Part shown: positions 9,321 through 18,129 of the stretch, one piece after another
How positions within the stretch are numbered: the first letter of the stretch is position 1
Layout of the letters: each line of letters starts with the position of its first letter
DNA from: Iamia sp038233335
GTDB taxonomy: Bacteria > Actinomycetota > Acidimicrobiia > Acidimicrobiales > Iamiaceae
Direction: 5' to 3'
Length of the DNA: 50,789 nt
Assembly: GCA_038233335.1 (NCBI GenBank)
Contig: JBBSME010000004.1
Location: 1 to 50,789, forward strand
Program-made: the position numbers and the translations under genes
The notes under the pieces: model-generated
What the model saw: the letters and a program-made list of their open reading frames with translations, nothing else
The model's database searches: none
What the model was told of the DNA's origin: nothing

Positions 9321-10403
9321 TCAGGAGCCGATCAGCTCCACCTGGCCGTCATGCACGCGCAAGACCCGCCCGGGCACGGTCCCGGTGGGCAGGGCCGTGG
9401 CGGTGGTGATCACCGTCTGCCCCGGCGGCAGGTGGGCCAGCAGGGCGGCGGAGCGCTCGGGGTCGAGCTCGGAGAACACGTCGTCGAGGAGCAGCAGGGG
9501 CGGCGTGTCCAGGACCGAGGCCACCAGGCGGGCCGCGGCGAGGCGCAGGGCCAGGGCCACGCTGCGCTGCTCGCCCTGCGAGGCGTGGGTGCGGGCCGGT
9601 AGGCCGCCCAGGGTGACGTCGAGCTCGTCGCGGTGCGGACCCACCAGGCTCACGCCCCGGCGCAGCTCGTCGCGCCGGGCCTCGTGCAGCGCGGACAGCA
9701 GACCGCCCTCGCGCCACGGCGGTGCGTAGCGCAGCACCACCTCTCCCCCGCCGGCCAGGTCCCGGTAGGCGGTGTCGACCACCGGTCCCAGGTCCCCGAC
9801 CAGCAAGGCCCGGGCGTCGGCCAGGGCCTCGCCGGCCTGGGTCAGACGGGCGTCCCAGACGTCGAGGGTGGCCTCCACCTCGGCCGTGAGCCGTCCGCCG
9901 GACTGCTTGAGGAGGGCGCCTCGCTGGCGGAGGATCTTCTCCAGGTCGCTCCGGGTGGCATCGAGCCGGGGATCGAGGGCCACCAGCAGGTCATCCAGGT
10001 AGCGCCGGCGCTCTCCGGGCCCGCCCTTGACCAGCTCGAGGTCGTCGGGTGAGAACACCACCGCCCGCAGGAACTCCAGGCCGTCGCGCGCCCGGCGGAC
10101 CGGCTGGCGGTTGACCAGCATCCGGCTCCGGCCGCCAGGCGCGATCTCGCACTCCACCAGCAGCTCCCGGCCGTCGCGCCGGCCTTCGCCCCGCACGATG
10201 GCCCGGTCGGCTCCCACGCGGACGAGCGCCTCGGTCGGCGCGGCCCGGAAGGAGCGCAGCCCACCCAGCCAGCCGATGGCCTCGAGGAGGTTGGTCTTGC
10301 CCTCACCGTTGGCCCCGACCACGGCGGTCAGGCCCGGGTCGAACTCGACCTCTGCGGCCGCGTAGCCGCGGAAGTCGGTAAGCCAGAGGCGCGCCAGCTC
10401 CAT
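9321..10403 (-). CDS. recF: DNA replication and repair protein RecF
   Basis: A 360-residue SMC-like ATPase that helps load RecA at gaps through RecO and RecR. The N-terminus LWLTDFRGYAAAEVEF is the usual RecF start, followed by the Walker A loop GANGEGKTNLLEAI. Near the C-terminus are the signature SQGEQRSVALALRLA and the Walker B stretch PLLLLDDVFSELD. It lies 37 bp after dnaN and 35 bp before the DciA-like gene, so it is part of the dnaA-dnaN-recF operon. Length is as expected. Confidence 0.97.
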   Translation of the reverse strand: MELARLWLTDFRGYAAAEVEFDPGLTAVVGANGEGKTNLLEAIGWLGGLRSFRAAPTEALVRVGADRAIVRGEGRRDGRELLVECEIAPGGRSRMLVNRQPVRRARDGLEFLRAVVFSPDDLELVKGGPGERRRYLDDLLVALDPRLDATRSDLEKILRQRGALLKQSGGRLTAEVEATLDVWDARLTQAGEALADARALLVGDLGPVVDTAYRDLAGGGEVVLRYAPPWREGGLLSALHEARRDELRRGVSLVGPHRDELDVTLGGLPARTHASQGEQRSVALALRLAAARLVASVLDTPPLLLLDDVFSELDPERSAALLAHLPPGQTVITTATALPTGTVPGRVLRVHDGQVELIGS

Positions 10404-10440
10404 CAGGGACAGCTCTGGTCGATCGGTCGGGTCCCGACCG

Positions 10441-11529
10441 TCAGATGCGCACCGGCATCAACAGGTAGAGGAAGTCGCCCCGCCCCGACGCCCGCAGGAC
10501 CGCCGGCTTGTTGGCGTCGGTCGTCTCCAGGGTGACCTCGTCGCCCGGGGCCACCTCGATCCCGTCGAGCAGGTACTCGGGGTTGAACCCGACCGTGAGC
10601 TCGGTCCCCTCGAACGACGCATCGACGGCCTCGCTGGCCTGGCCGACGTCCTGGGTCACGGCGTCGAGCTCCAGCCCGGTACCGCTCATGGTCAGTCGCA
10701 CCGGAGTGGCCTCTCGAGCCATCAGGCGCACGCGGCGGACCGCGTCGCCCAGGGCATCGCGGGCCACGACCATCCGGTTCGGGTAGGTCGAGGGGATGAG
10801 CCCCCGGTAGTTGGGGAACTCCCCTTCGATGAGGCGGGTGGTGACGCGGGTGGTGCCGACCTCGAAGGTGGCCTCCCGCTCACCCAGGCGGAGGGTGACC
10901 TCCCCGTCACCCAGGGCCCGGACCAGCTCTCGGAGGGCACGGGACGGCACGAGCACGCTCTGGCCCTCGTCGAGGACGGCCCGTCCCTCCAGGTCGCGGA
11001 CGGCGAGCCGGTAGGAGTCGGTGGCCACCAGGCGCAATCCGCCCCCCTCGGCCGCCATGAGCACGCCGGTGAGGATGGGTCGGGCGTCATCCGAGCTGGC
11101 CGCCGGGACGACCTGGGACAGCGCCGAGGCCAGATCGCCGGCGTCGAGGGTCACCGCGTTGTCGGCCGGGCTGGCCAGGCGGGGGAACTCGTCGGCCGGC
11201 AGGAGGCGGATCGAGGAGGAGAACCGACCGGAGGTGATCTGGGCCTCGTCGCCGTCGACGGAGATCTCCACCCGGCCCGGGTCGAGGGAGCGGACCACGT
11301 CGGAGGCGATCTTCGCCGGCATGACGGCCACGCCGTCGGCCTCGCCCGCCACCTCCGCGGTCACCGAGATGGTGAGGTCCAGGTCGCTGCCGGTGAGGCG
11401 CAGCGTGTCCCCCTCCAGCTCGATGCGGACCCCCGACAGCACGGGCAGGGCCCCGCCGCGGTTGGCCACGGCCCGGCCCGCGGTCCCGAGGGCCTCCACC
11501 AGCTCGTCACGCTCACACCGGAACTTCAC
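10441..11529 (-). CDS. dnaN: DNA polymerase III sliding clamp (beta subunit)
   Basis: A 362-residue clamp that forms a ring around DNA and holds polymerases and repair factors. It starts MKFRCERDELVEALGTAGRA and shows the three clamp-fold repeats, including the VLSGVRIELEGD strand pair, the PILTGVLM strand, and RMVVARDALGDAVRRVRLMA. It ends LYLLMPVRI, the usual C-terminal strand that lines the partner-binding pocket. A purine-rich site with GGAGAG lies before the ATG. It is separated from dnaA by the 370-bp putative origin. Confidence 0.97.
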   Translation of the reverse strand: MKFRCERDELVEALGTAGRAVANRGGALPVLSGVRIELEGDTLRLTGSDLDLTISVTAEVAGEADGVAVMPAKIASDVVRSLDPGRVEISVDGDEAQITSGRFSSSIRLLPADEFPRLASPADNAVTLDAGDLASALSQVVPAASSDDARPILTGVLMAAEGGGLRLVATDSYRLAVRDLEGRAVLDEGQSVLVPSRALRELVRALGDGEVTLRLGEREATFEVGTTRVTTRLIEGEFPNYRGLIPSTYPNRMVVARDALGDAVRRVRLMAREATPVRLTMSGTGLELDAVTQDVGQASEAVDASFEGTELTVGFNPEYLLDGIEVAPGDEVTLETTDANKPAVLRASGRGDFLYLLMPVRI

Positions 11530-11899
11530 CGTCGTGGCTCTCCTTCACTGCGAGGGGCAGTCGTTGTGGACATCGAGGGGGCGGGGAGGGGGACGTGCAC
11601 TCTCCCACACCACAGATGTCGATCAGGTCGTAGGGGTAGTGGGGCCTGTGGAGACCGGGACAACCCACGATCGCCCTGGTCAGCGCAGGCGTGCGCTGTC
11701 CACAGCTGTCCCCAGCGTTCCACAGGCGAGGCAGCCACGGCGCGGATGGGACGTTCCGCGTCCACGGGCGGCCCCGGTTCTCCCCGGTGTGGTCCACGGG
11801 CTGTCCCGAGCCGGCCCACATCGCTGTCCACCGGCCGTCCACACCCGCCGGGGGCGCGGCGGGGCGACGGTGCGGCCTCCGTGCGGGGGGCGGCCACGA
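11530..11899. other. oriC: Putative oriC, dnaA-dnaN interval
   Basis: A gene-free 370 bp between dnaA and dnaN, the usual actinobacterial origin place. It holds a cluster of DnaA-box-like 9-mers related to TTGTCCACA: reverse copy at 11565-11573 (one mismatch), CTGTCCACA at 11696-11704 (one mismatch), CTGTCCCCA at 11706-11714, CTGTCCACC at 11824-11832 and CCGTCCACA at 11835-11843 (two mismatches each). No perfect box and no clear AT-rich unwinding element is seen. Perfect boxes occur instead just upstream of dnaA. Confidence 0.6.
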
Positions 11900-13321
11900 T
11901 CAGGCCTGGCCCTTCTTGAGCTCCTGGACGATGGCCTGGACCTGGTGGAAGATGGCCTTCCGCTCAGCCATCAGGGCCTCGATCTTGCTCACCGCGTGCA
12001 TCACGGTGGTGTGGTCCCGGTTGCCGAAGTCCCGAGCGATCGCCGGGTAGCTGAGGTCGGTGAGCTCGCGGATGACGTACATGGCCACCTGTCGGGCCGT
12101 GACCAGGGGACGACGCCGGCTCTTGCCGGTGATCTCCTCGATGGTGAACCCGTAGCGCTGGGACACCTTCTCCAGGATCATGGCCGGGCTCACCGTGCGG
12201 CTCTGGCTGTCGCCCAGGATGTCTGAGAGGACCTGCTCGGCCAGGCTGACCCCGAGCTCGCGCTGGTACAGGTTGGCGTAGGCCGACACCCGGGTCAGCG
12301 CCCCCTCCAGCTCCCGGATGTTGTCGGTGATGTTGGTGGCGATGAAGGCCAGGACGTCGTCGGGGACCGGGATGGGGGTGCGCTCTGCCTTCTTGCGCAG
12401 GATGGCCATGCGGGTCTCGACGTCGGGCGGCTGGATGTCGGTGATCAGGCCCATCTTGAACCGGCTGCGGAGCCGGTGCTCCAGGGTGGCGATGGCGTCG
12501 GGCGAGCGGTCGGACGTGAGCACGATCTGGCTGCGACGGGCGTGGAGCTCGTTGAAGGTGTGGAAGAACTCCTCCTGGAACCGCTCCGCGCCCTCGATGA
12601 ACTGGATGTCGTCGACGAGCAGCACGTCGAGCTCGCGGTAGCGCCGCTTGAAGTCGGCCATGGACTTGAGGCGGATGGACTCGATGAAGTCGTTCAGGAA
12701 GCTCTCGGTGGAGACGTACCGGACGACCTTGCCGGGGTAGTTCTCGGCCACGTAGGCCCGGATCGACTGGAGGAGGTGGGTCTTGCCCAGCCCGGCGTCG
12801 CCGTAGATGAACAGCGGGTTGTAGGCCCGCCCGGGGGTCTCGGCCACGGCCATCGCCGCCGCGAAGGAGAACCGGTTGGACTGGCCGATGACGAAGTCCT
12901 CGAAGGTGTAGAGGGCGTCGACCGAGCCCGGCAGGACCGGCCCGGCGCCGTTGGCGATGGTGGGAGGATCGGCCCGCACCTCGGCTCGCGGCGGATCCGG
13001 CTCCGTGAGGGTGCTGTCGTCGCCCAGGCTGGGCGCGGCGCCGACGTCCTCGGGGCTGGCGTGGACCTCGACCACCAGGTCCAGGGCCTCGCCGTGGGCC
13101 TCGACGACCGCCTCGGCGACCAGCGAGCGGTAGGCGCCGTGGATGCGGTCGGCCACCACCCCGCTGGGCACGGCGATGACGAACCGGTCGCCCTCGACCG
13201 CGACCGGGCGGATGCCCTGGAAGGTCGACTTCCACACCCCGTCGGTCACCTGGTCGCGGAGGAGGGCGCAGCAGGAGCCCCACAACAGGTCGGCATCGCC
13301 CACGTCTCGTGTGTCCCTCAC
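11900..13321 (-). CDS. dnaA: Chromosomal replication initiator DnaA
   Basis: A 473-residue AAA+ initiator that binds DnaA boxes and opens the origin. Domain I begins with DADLLWGSCCALLRDQ. The Walker A loop is GDAGLGKTHLL, Walker B is VLLVDDIQFIEG, sensor 2 is in NIRELEGALTRV, and the DNA-binding signature is FGNRDHTTVMHAV in domain IV. The start chosen is GTG at 13321, with AAGGAG three bases before it; the next GTG at 13303 would give 467 residues. A longer frame to 13414 is open but would run across two perfect DnaA boxes and a hairpin, so it is unlikely to be coding. Confidence 0.95.
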   Translation of the reverse strand: MRDTRDVGDADLLWGSCCALLRDQVTDGVWKSTFQGIRPVAVEGDRFVIAVPSGVVADRIHGAYRSLVAEAVVEAHGEALDLVVEVHASPEDVGAAPSLGDDSTLTEPDPPRAEVRADPPTIANGAGPVLPGSVDALYTFEDFVIGQSNRFSFAAAMAVAETPGRAYNPLFIYGDAGLGKTHLLQSIRAYVAENYPGKVVRYVSTESFLNDFIESIRLKSMADFKRRYRELDVLLVDDIQFIEGAERFQEEFFHTFNELHARRSQIVLTSDRSPDAIATLEHRLRSRFKMGLITDIQPPDVETRMAILRKKAERTPIPVPDDVLAFIATNITDNIRELEGALTRVSAYANLYQRELGVSLAEQVLSDILGDSQSRTVSPAMILEKVSQRYGFTIEEITGKSRRRPLVTARQVAMYVIRELTDLSYPAIARDFGNRDHTTVMHAVSKIEALMAERKAIFHQVQAIVQELKKGQA

Positions 13322-13673
13322 TTTCTCCTTGTCCACACGGGAATCCACATTCTGTGGACAACGACGGACGGCCCGCCTCAGGCGGGTCAGCGTCACCGCG
13401 AGGCGGACACGCACGGGTCCGACGGCAGGATCTGGACCGTACCACTGGGCCCGACGGCCAGCGCAAGGCCCTCATGGGGGCCCGCCCGTGTTGCTCGGTG
13501 GTTGCAGGGGGCCCTACCGTGGCACTGGCCCCGTGTGCTCATGGGGTGGCCGCGCCCGCCCCCGGTCCGGTCGGCCTCGGGACTCGTCCCGGAGCCGTTC
13601 AGACCGTCCATCGGCGTCCGCCCTCCTGGCGGGGCTTGGGGTGAGGGGGCCGCGGTGACCGCAGAGGAGAGCA
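13322..13673. promoter_or_regulatory. dnaA-rpmH divergent region with DnaA boxes
   Basis: A 352-bp divergent interval. Two perfect TTGTCCACA boxes face each other at 13329-13337 and 13353-13361 (the second on the minus strand), only a few bases upstream of the dnaA start, with a weaker GAATCCACA between them. This suggests DnaA control of its own gene, or an extension of the origin. A hairpin CCCGCC-TCA-GGCGGG is at 13372-13386. The rest should hold the rpmH promoter but I cannot place its elements. Confidence 0.65.
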
Positions 13674-13808
13674 GTGAAGCGCACCTACCAGCCCAACGTC
13701 CGCCGTCGGTCCAAGCGCCACGGGTTCCGCAAGCGCATGTCGACCCGCGCCGGGCGCGCCGTGGTGCGCAGCCGGCGCAACAAGGGTCGGGCCCGCCTGT
13801 CCGCTTGA
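13674..13808 (+). CDS. rpmH: 50S ribosomal protein bL34
   Basis: A 44-residue, very basic ribosomal protein. It starts with KRTYQPNVRRRSKRHGF and contains RKRMSTRAGRAVVRSRR, the usual bL34 signature over its full length. The start is GTG at 13674 with AGGAG about 6 nt upstream. Its TGA overlaps the TTG start of rnpA, so the two proteins are linked in translation. First gene of the rightward rpmH-to-rsmG operon. Confidence 0.97.
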   Translation: MKRTYQPNVRRRSKRHGFRKRMSTRAGRAVVRSRRNKGRARLSA

Positions 13809-14149
13809 TCGCCCCGCTTCGTGACCGCCGCACGCTCCGTCTGGTCCGTGAGCACGGACGCCGGGGCCGGTCCGGCCCGGTGAGCGTCCGCCACGCGGCC
13901 GCCGATCCGGTGGACCGCTGCCTCGTCGCGTTCGCCATCGGCAGGCGCACCGGCACTGCGGTGGTCCGCAACCGCATCCGGCGCCGCCTCCGAGCGGCGC
14001 TGACCGAGCTGGCCGCGGCCGACGGCGTGCCCGCCGGTGCGCTGGTCATCACGGCCGGCGCGCCGGTCGCGGGGGCGCCCTTCGCCGCCGTGCGCAGCGA
14101 TCTCCGACGGGCCCTGGACCGAGCCGCGAGCGGCGGTGCGACGCCGTGA
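13805..14149 (+). CDS. rnpA: Ribonuclease P protein component
   Basis: A 114-residue basic protein that supports the RNase P RNA in 5' end processing of tRNA precursors. It shows the LRDRRTLRLVREHGRR start, then SVRHAA, then the family's RNR motif in AVVRNRIRRRLRAAL, then GALVITAGAP near the C-terminus. The only in-frame start that keeps the conserved beginning is TTG at 13805, whose last two bases belong to the rpmH stop (TTGA). The frame is open far upstream, but that part is antisense to dnaA and not coding. It ends in a GTGA overlap with yidD. Confidence 0.92.
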   Translation: MIAPLRDRRTLRLVREHGRRGRSGPVSVRHAAADPVDRCLVAFAIGRRTGTAVVRNRIRRRLRAALTELAAADGVPAGALVITAGAPVAGAPFAAVRSDLRRALDRAASGGATP

Positions 14150-14409
14150 CCAGCACCGCCCCTGCTCCCGGCCGGCTGACCCGGGTCCTCCTGGCCCTGA
14201 TCCGCTCCTACCAGGCAGCCCGCGCCGGCCGCCCCTCGCCCTGCCGCTTCCACCCTTCCTGCTCCTCGTACGCAGCCGAGGCCCTCGAGGCCCACGGCGC
14301 GGTGCGGGGTTCCTGGCTCGCCGTCCGGCGGATCGGCCGCTGCCGACCGTTCGGTGGCAAGGGATGGGACCCTGTCCCCGACGCCTGTCCCGCTGATCGG
14401 ATCGCCTGA
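14146..14409 (+). CDS. yidD: Membrane protein insertion efficiency factor YidD
   Basis: An 87-residue small membrane-associated protein that helps YidC insert proteins. Family motifs are seen in full: LIRSYQ, then CRFHPSCSSYAAEALEAHG, then SWLAVRRIGRCRPFGGKGWDPVP. The GTG start overlaps the rnpA stop (GTGA), and the stop overlaps the yidC start by one base. Residues ACP near the end also match the family. Confidence 0.95.
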   Translation: MTSTAPAPGRLTRVLLALIRSYQAARAGRPSPCRFHPSCSSYAAEALEAHGAVRGSWLAVRRIGRCRPFGGKGWDPVPDACPADRIA

Positions 14410-15656
14410 TGGACTTCCTGTTCGACGCCATCGCCAACGTCCTGGCCTACTGCTACGACCTGACCAACAACTTCGGTCTGGCGATCATGTTGCTGACGCT
14501 GGCCGTGATGGTCGTGGTCACGCCGCTCACGCTGAAGAGCACGCGCTCGATGATCGCCATGCAGCAGCTCCAGCCCGAGCTGCGCAAGCTCCAGGCCAAG
14601 TACAAAGACGATCGCCAGAAGCTCAACGAAGAGATGATGGCGTTCTACAAGGAGCACAACATCAACCCACTGGGCGGCTGCCTGCCGCTGGTGGTCCAGA
14701 TGCCGGTGTTCATCGTCTTGTACCGGGTGCTGCTGGGCCTGGCCAAGCTGCCTGGCTACGGCGAGGACATGGGCCGCGCCGCCGGCCTGTTCGCCCGCAA
14801 CCCGGGCGGCGACGGCGTCTATCAAGGGTTCGGGACGTTCGACCCCGGCTACCTGTCCCGTGACACCGGCCTCTACCAGGCCCTCGACAGCGTGCGGGAG
14901 ATGAACTCCTTCGGCCTCGACCTGGCCGACAGCGTGACCAACAAGCTCTCCGAGGGCATCGGGGCGGCGCTGCCCTACCTGATCCTCGTCGGCCTCATCG
15001 GCCTCACCGCCTGGTACCAGCAGAAGCAGATCCAGGCCCGGAACAGCGACAACCAGGCCGCGGTCAACCCCCAGCAGCAGATGCTGATGAAGGTCATGCC
15101 CTTCTTCCTGCCGGTGATCTCCCTCACCCTGCCGGCGGGCATCGTCTTGTACTTCCTGGTGTCGAACTCCTACCGCATCGCCCAGCAGGCCTTCATCACC
15201 CGCACCATGTACAGCGACAAGGCCAAGGCCAAGGCCGGCGGCGGGGGCGGCGGAAGCGCCCCGAGCCGCAGCGAGACCCTGCCCAGCGGCAGCAAGGGCC
15301 TGCTCGGCGGGCTGATCCAGCTCCCGGGTCGGGGCGACGGCAACGGCGACGGCGCCGACGACGAGCCCAAGCAGGCCGCGGGCGGGAAGGCCAAGGCCCC
15401 CTCCGGCTCCAAGGGCTCCAGCTCGTCGGGGTCCGCGGGGTCCAAGGGATCGTCCAAGAGCGCAGGCAAGGGGTCCGGGTCCAAGGGGTCCGGGTCCAAG
15501 GCCAACGGATCCAGCAATGCGAAGGGGTCGGGCGCCAAGGCATCCGGCTCCAACGGCTCGGGGACCAAGGCCCCCGCCCGCAAGGCGCCGGCTCGGAAGG
15601 CTCCGGCCGCGCCATCCAACCAGAACCGCTCCAAGAAGAAGAGGAAGAGGAACTAA
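14409..15656 (+). CDS. yidC: Membrane protein insertase YidC/Oxa1
   Basis: A 415-residue insertase that helps membrane proteins enter the bilayer, with or without SecYEG. Hydrophobic segments are seen near residues 20-42, 95-120, 190-205 and 235-255. Conserved stretches include TPLTLKSTRSM, the amphipathic helix LQPELRKLQAKYKDDRQKLNEEMMAFYKEHNINP split by no gap, and NPLGGCLPLVVQMPVF. It has the short N-terminus of Gram-positive types without the periplasmic domain. From about residue 275 the tail is low complexity, rich in Ser, Gly, Lys and Ala with repeated GSKGS-like units, and ends in a run of Lys and Arg. Such basic tails can bind ribosomes, but this is inference. Confidence 0.95.
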   Translation: MDFLFDAIANVLAYCYDLTNNFGLAIMLLTLAVMVVVTPLTLKSTRSMIAMQQLQPELRKLQAKYKDDRQKLNEEMMAFYKEHNINPLGGCLPLVVQMPVFIVLYRVLLGLAKLPGYGEDMGRAAGLFARNPGGDGVYQGFGTFDPGYLSRDTGLYQALDSVREMNSFGLDLADSVTNKLSEGIGAALPYLILVGLIGLTAWYQQKQIQARNSDNQAAVNPQQQMLMKVMPFFLPVISLTLPAGIVLYFLVSNSYRIAQQAFITRTMYSDKAKAKAGGGGGGSAPSRSETLPSGSKGLLGGLIQLPGRGDGNGDGADDEPKQAAGGKAKAPSGSKGSSSSGSAGSKGSSKSAGKGSGSKGSGSKANGSSNAKGSGAKASGSNGSGTKAPARKAPARKAPAAPSNQNRSKKKRKRN

Positions 15657-15661
15657 CAGAC

Positions 15662-16540
15662 GTGGAATGGGTCGAGAACGCAGCCAACACCGTCGAGGAA
15701 GCAAAGGACCGCGTCCTCGACGACCTGGGCATCGATGAGGCCGATGCCGACATCGAGGTGCTCGAGGAGCCCCGTCCGGGCCTCTTCGGGCGGACCAAGG
15801 GCAAGGCCCGGGTCCGGGCGCGAGTCCGGCCGCGGCCGCAGCCCCCCAAGCAGGAGCGGCGCGACCGCACACGCGGCGGGGGCAAGTCCCCCGGTGGCGG
15901 GAAGGGTCGGGGCGGTTCCCAGGATCGCGCCGGCGCCGGCGCCAAGGGCAATGATGGCGGCAGCCGATCGGGCAAGGGATCCCGCGGCTCGCGCGGTGCC
16001 TCGGGCCAGGACGGGTCCAAGGACAAGGGGTCGTCCGCACCCCGAGGAGGAGATCCAGTGGAGACGATCACCATGACCCTCGACGAGCACGTGGCCTGCG
16101 TGGAGGGGTTCGTCACCGGCCTGGTCGACGCCTTCGGCGCCGAGGCCGACATCGAGGTGGCCGAGATCGACGACGAGACCCGGGAGGTCCGGGTGCAGGG
16201 CGACGACCTGGGGATGCTCATCGGACCCCGGGGCAACACGCTCCAGGCCGTGCACGAGCTGGCTAGGACCGTGGTCTTCCGCCAGGCGCCCGACGGCCAG
16301 GAGGGCCGGGTGCGCATCGACATCGGTGGGTACCGGGAGCGGCGCCGCGAGGCCCTGGCCGGCTTCGCGACCAAGGTCGCCGCCGAGGTGGCCGAGTCGG
16401 GCACGGCCAAGGCGCTGGAGCCCATGTCGCCGCCGGACCGCAAGGTCGTGCACGACGCCATCAACGAGGTGGACGGCGTGGTCACCAGCTCGCAGGGCGA
16501 GGAGCCCCGTCGCCGGGTGGTCGTCAGCCCCGCGGACTGA
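15662..16540 (+). CDS. jag: Jag/KhpB RNA-binding protein with KH and R3H domains
   Basis: A 292-residue RNA-binding protein, GTG start 5 nt after yidC. Residues 1-50 form a Jag N-terminal domain (WVENAANTVEEAKDRVLDDLG ending with RPGLFGRTKGKARV). Residues 55-135 are a disordered linker rich in Gly, Lys, Arg and Ser. The KH domain follows with its GxxG loop in MLIGPRGNTLQAV. The R3H domain carries the RxxxH motif as RKVVH in PPDRKVVHDAI. Jag/KhpB proteins control cell-envelope and division genes at the RNA level in Firmicutes and lie next to yidC in many bacteria. Confidence 0.93.
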   Translation: MEWVENAANTVEEAKDRVLDDLGIDEADADIEVLEEPRPGLFGRTKGKARVRARVRPRPQPPKQERRDRTRGGGKSPGGGKGRGGSQDRAGAGAKGNDGGSRSGKGSRGSRGASGQDGSKDKGSSAPRGGDPVETITMTLDEHVACVEGFVTGLVDAFGAEADIEVAEIDDETREVRVQGDDLGMLIGPRGNTLQAVHELARTVVFRQAPDGQEGRVRIDIGGYRERRREALAGFATKVAAEVAESGTAKALEPMSPPDRKVVHDAINEVDGVVTSSQGEEPRRRVVVSPAD

Positions 16541-16560
16541 GGGTTGTTGACAAGACGTCA

Positions 16561-17175
16561 ATGACTGAGTCGCTGACCGCAGTGCTCGAGCGCCAGCGGA
16601 CCCGGGGCCTGCTGGGACCGGGCGAGACCGAGGCCCATCGGGCCCACGGCCACGGCTTCGCGGCCATGGTCGATGCCTGCCCCGACCGGGCCCTGGACCT
16701 GGGCAGCGGGGGCGGCGTGCCGGGCCTGGTCCTCGCGGTCGACTCCTGGCCGAACGCCGAGCTGGTGCTGCTGGACGGGAGCCTGCGTCGCTGCACCTAC
16801 CTGGAGCTGGCCGTGGCCGACCTTGACGTCGGCGACCGGGTGGTCGTCCACTGGGGGCGGGCCGAGGAGGCTGGGCACGTCGACCACCTCCGGGGGTCGC
16901 AGGACGCCGTGGTGGCCCGCAGCTTCGGACCACCTGCGGTCACCGCCGAGTGCGCGGCCCCGTTCCTCGCGCCGGGCGGGTGCCTCGTGGTCAGCGAGCC
17001 CCCGGAGGGCCCGGCCGGGCGCTGGGATGCCGGCGTCCTCGACCTCCTGGGACTGGCGGTGGAGGACTCTGCGCAGGTCGACGGGGCCTGGTTCACCCGG
17101 CTGCGCCAGGGACCCGCCTGCCCTCTCCCCTACCCCCGGCGGGCCGGGTTGCCCGCTCGCCGTCCCCTGTTCTGA
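16561..17175 (+). CDS. rsmG: 16S rRNA (guanine-N7) methyltransferase RsmG
   Basis: A 204-residue SAM-dependent methyltransferase (GidB/RsmG) that modifies a guanine in the 530 loop of 16S rRNA. The SAM site is ALDLGSGGGVPGLVLAV, followed by ELVLLDGSLRRCTYLE and the VVARSF motif. The first part is short compared with the E. coli protein. Translation is taken from ATG at 16561; no ribosome site is visible, and the start is preceded by an inverted repeat TTGAC-N5-GTCAA at 16547-16561. In other bacteria loss of this enzyme gives low-level streptomycin resistance. It is the last gene before the long gene-free region. Confidence 0.92.
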   Translation: MTESLTAVLERQRTRGLLGPGETEAHRAHGHGFAAMVDACPDRALDLGSGGGVPGLVLAVDSWPNAELVLLDGSLRRCTYLELAVADLDVGDRVVVHWGRAEEAGHVDHLRGSQDAVVARSFGPPAVTAECAAPFLAPGGCLVVSEPPEGPAGRWDAGVLDLLGLAVEDSAQVDGAWFTRLRQGPACPLPYPRRAGLPARRPLF

Positions 17176-17487
17176 CCCGCCTCGACCTGGCATCGACGAG
17201 GCTGTCGTCGCCCGCCTGCTCGCTCGTGCTTCTCCACCTTCCGGGCGGCGTGGTACCGCCCCCGGAACGCGGTTGGACGCGGGTCGCCGGGCCCTGTGAG
17301 GGGCTGCCCGAGCCCAGGTGCAGACCGCCGACCTGGCCCGGGACCAGGTACCGACGCGCCGGCCCGCGTCCGCCCGGGCCTCCGCGGAGTCCACCGCGCC
17401 GGGCGACAGGGGCGACCCGGGCCACGATGGGTCAGCCCCGGTGACACCCAGTGCGCCCAGGTGCCGTGCCCGGGCGACGGGTCGCCG

Positions 17488-17503
17488 TGTTCCACGTGGA
17501 ACA
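17488..17503. promoter_or_regulatory. parS: parS site 1
   Basis: TGTTCCACGTGGAACA, a perfect 16-bp palindrome. It differs from the canonical parS TGTTTCACGTGAAACA only by one symmetric change in each half. ParB encoded at 21784 is the expected binder. Confidence 0.85.
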
Positions 17504-18113
17504 GGAGGCGTGCCCATCGGGTGTCCCGCCCATGAGCGGCTGGGCGGCGACGGGTCGGCGACACGGGACGCAGCCGGGGGGAGGTACGCCCTCGGGCCCT
17601 GGTCGCCCGATGGCTTGGAGAGGGATGGTCCTGTCCCGGTCGTCGCCCTCCCCGGTGGCGGGCGGGGGCCGCCGTTCCCAGCGTGGGGTGGACGCGGGCC
17701 CTCGATGTCAGGTGAGGTCCTGTCGCCGTGGGCCTCCTGGTGGGTGTCTGTCACTTCGGTCCGGTCTCCTCCTCGGTGGCCCTCTTCGAGCGGACCTCGC
17801 CTCGCGCTGCTGCGGTCCGGTGGCGACCCCGTCGTACGCAACGGGGTCCGCGCCGGGCCATCGCCCCCGGCGGCGTTGGCCGAGGGCCGCGCCGCGGGTG
17901 ACCCCACGGAGGCGGGAGGTCCACTCGGTGCCGTGACCTGGCCGGGCGGGGCGGCCGGCCCTGGGCTCTGCTGTGGCGGGCGAGCTGGGCGTCCGACACC
18001 TCGGTGCACGCCGACTGACGGGTGGACTTCCAGTGACAGAGCCCCAGTCCTTCGCTGCGGCCAGCTCCAGGAGCCGGTCGCGCGTGTGGGCCTGGTGCGT
18101 CTGGCGGTGCGGG

Positions 18114-18129
18114 TGTTCCACGGGGAACA
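18114..18129. promoter_or_regulatory. parS: parS-like site 2
   Basis: TGTTCCACGGGGAACA. Same arms as site 1 with a single T to G change in the central CACGTG, so it is probably a weaker site. The palindrome arms extend one base further on each side. Confidence 0.65.

Noticed and set aside
13322..13414. A 31-residue N-terminal extension of DnaA
   Set aside because: It crosses two perfect DnaA boxes and a hairpin, and the DnaA domain I begins after the GTG at 13321.
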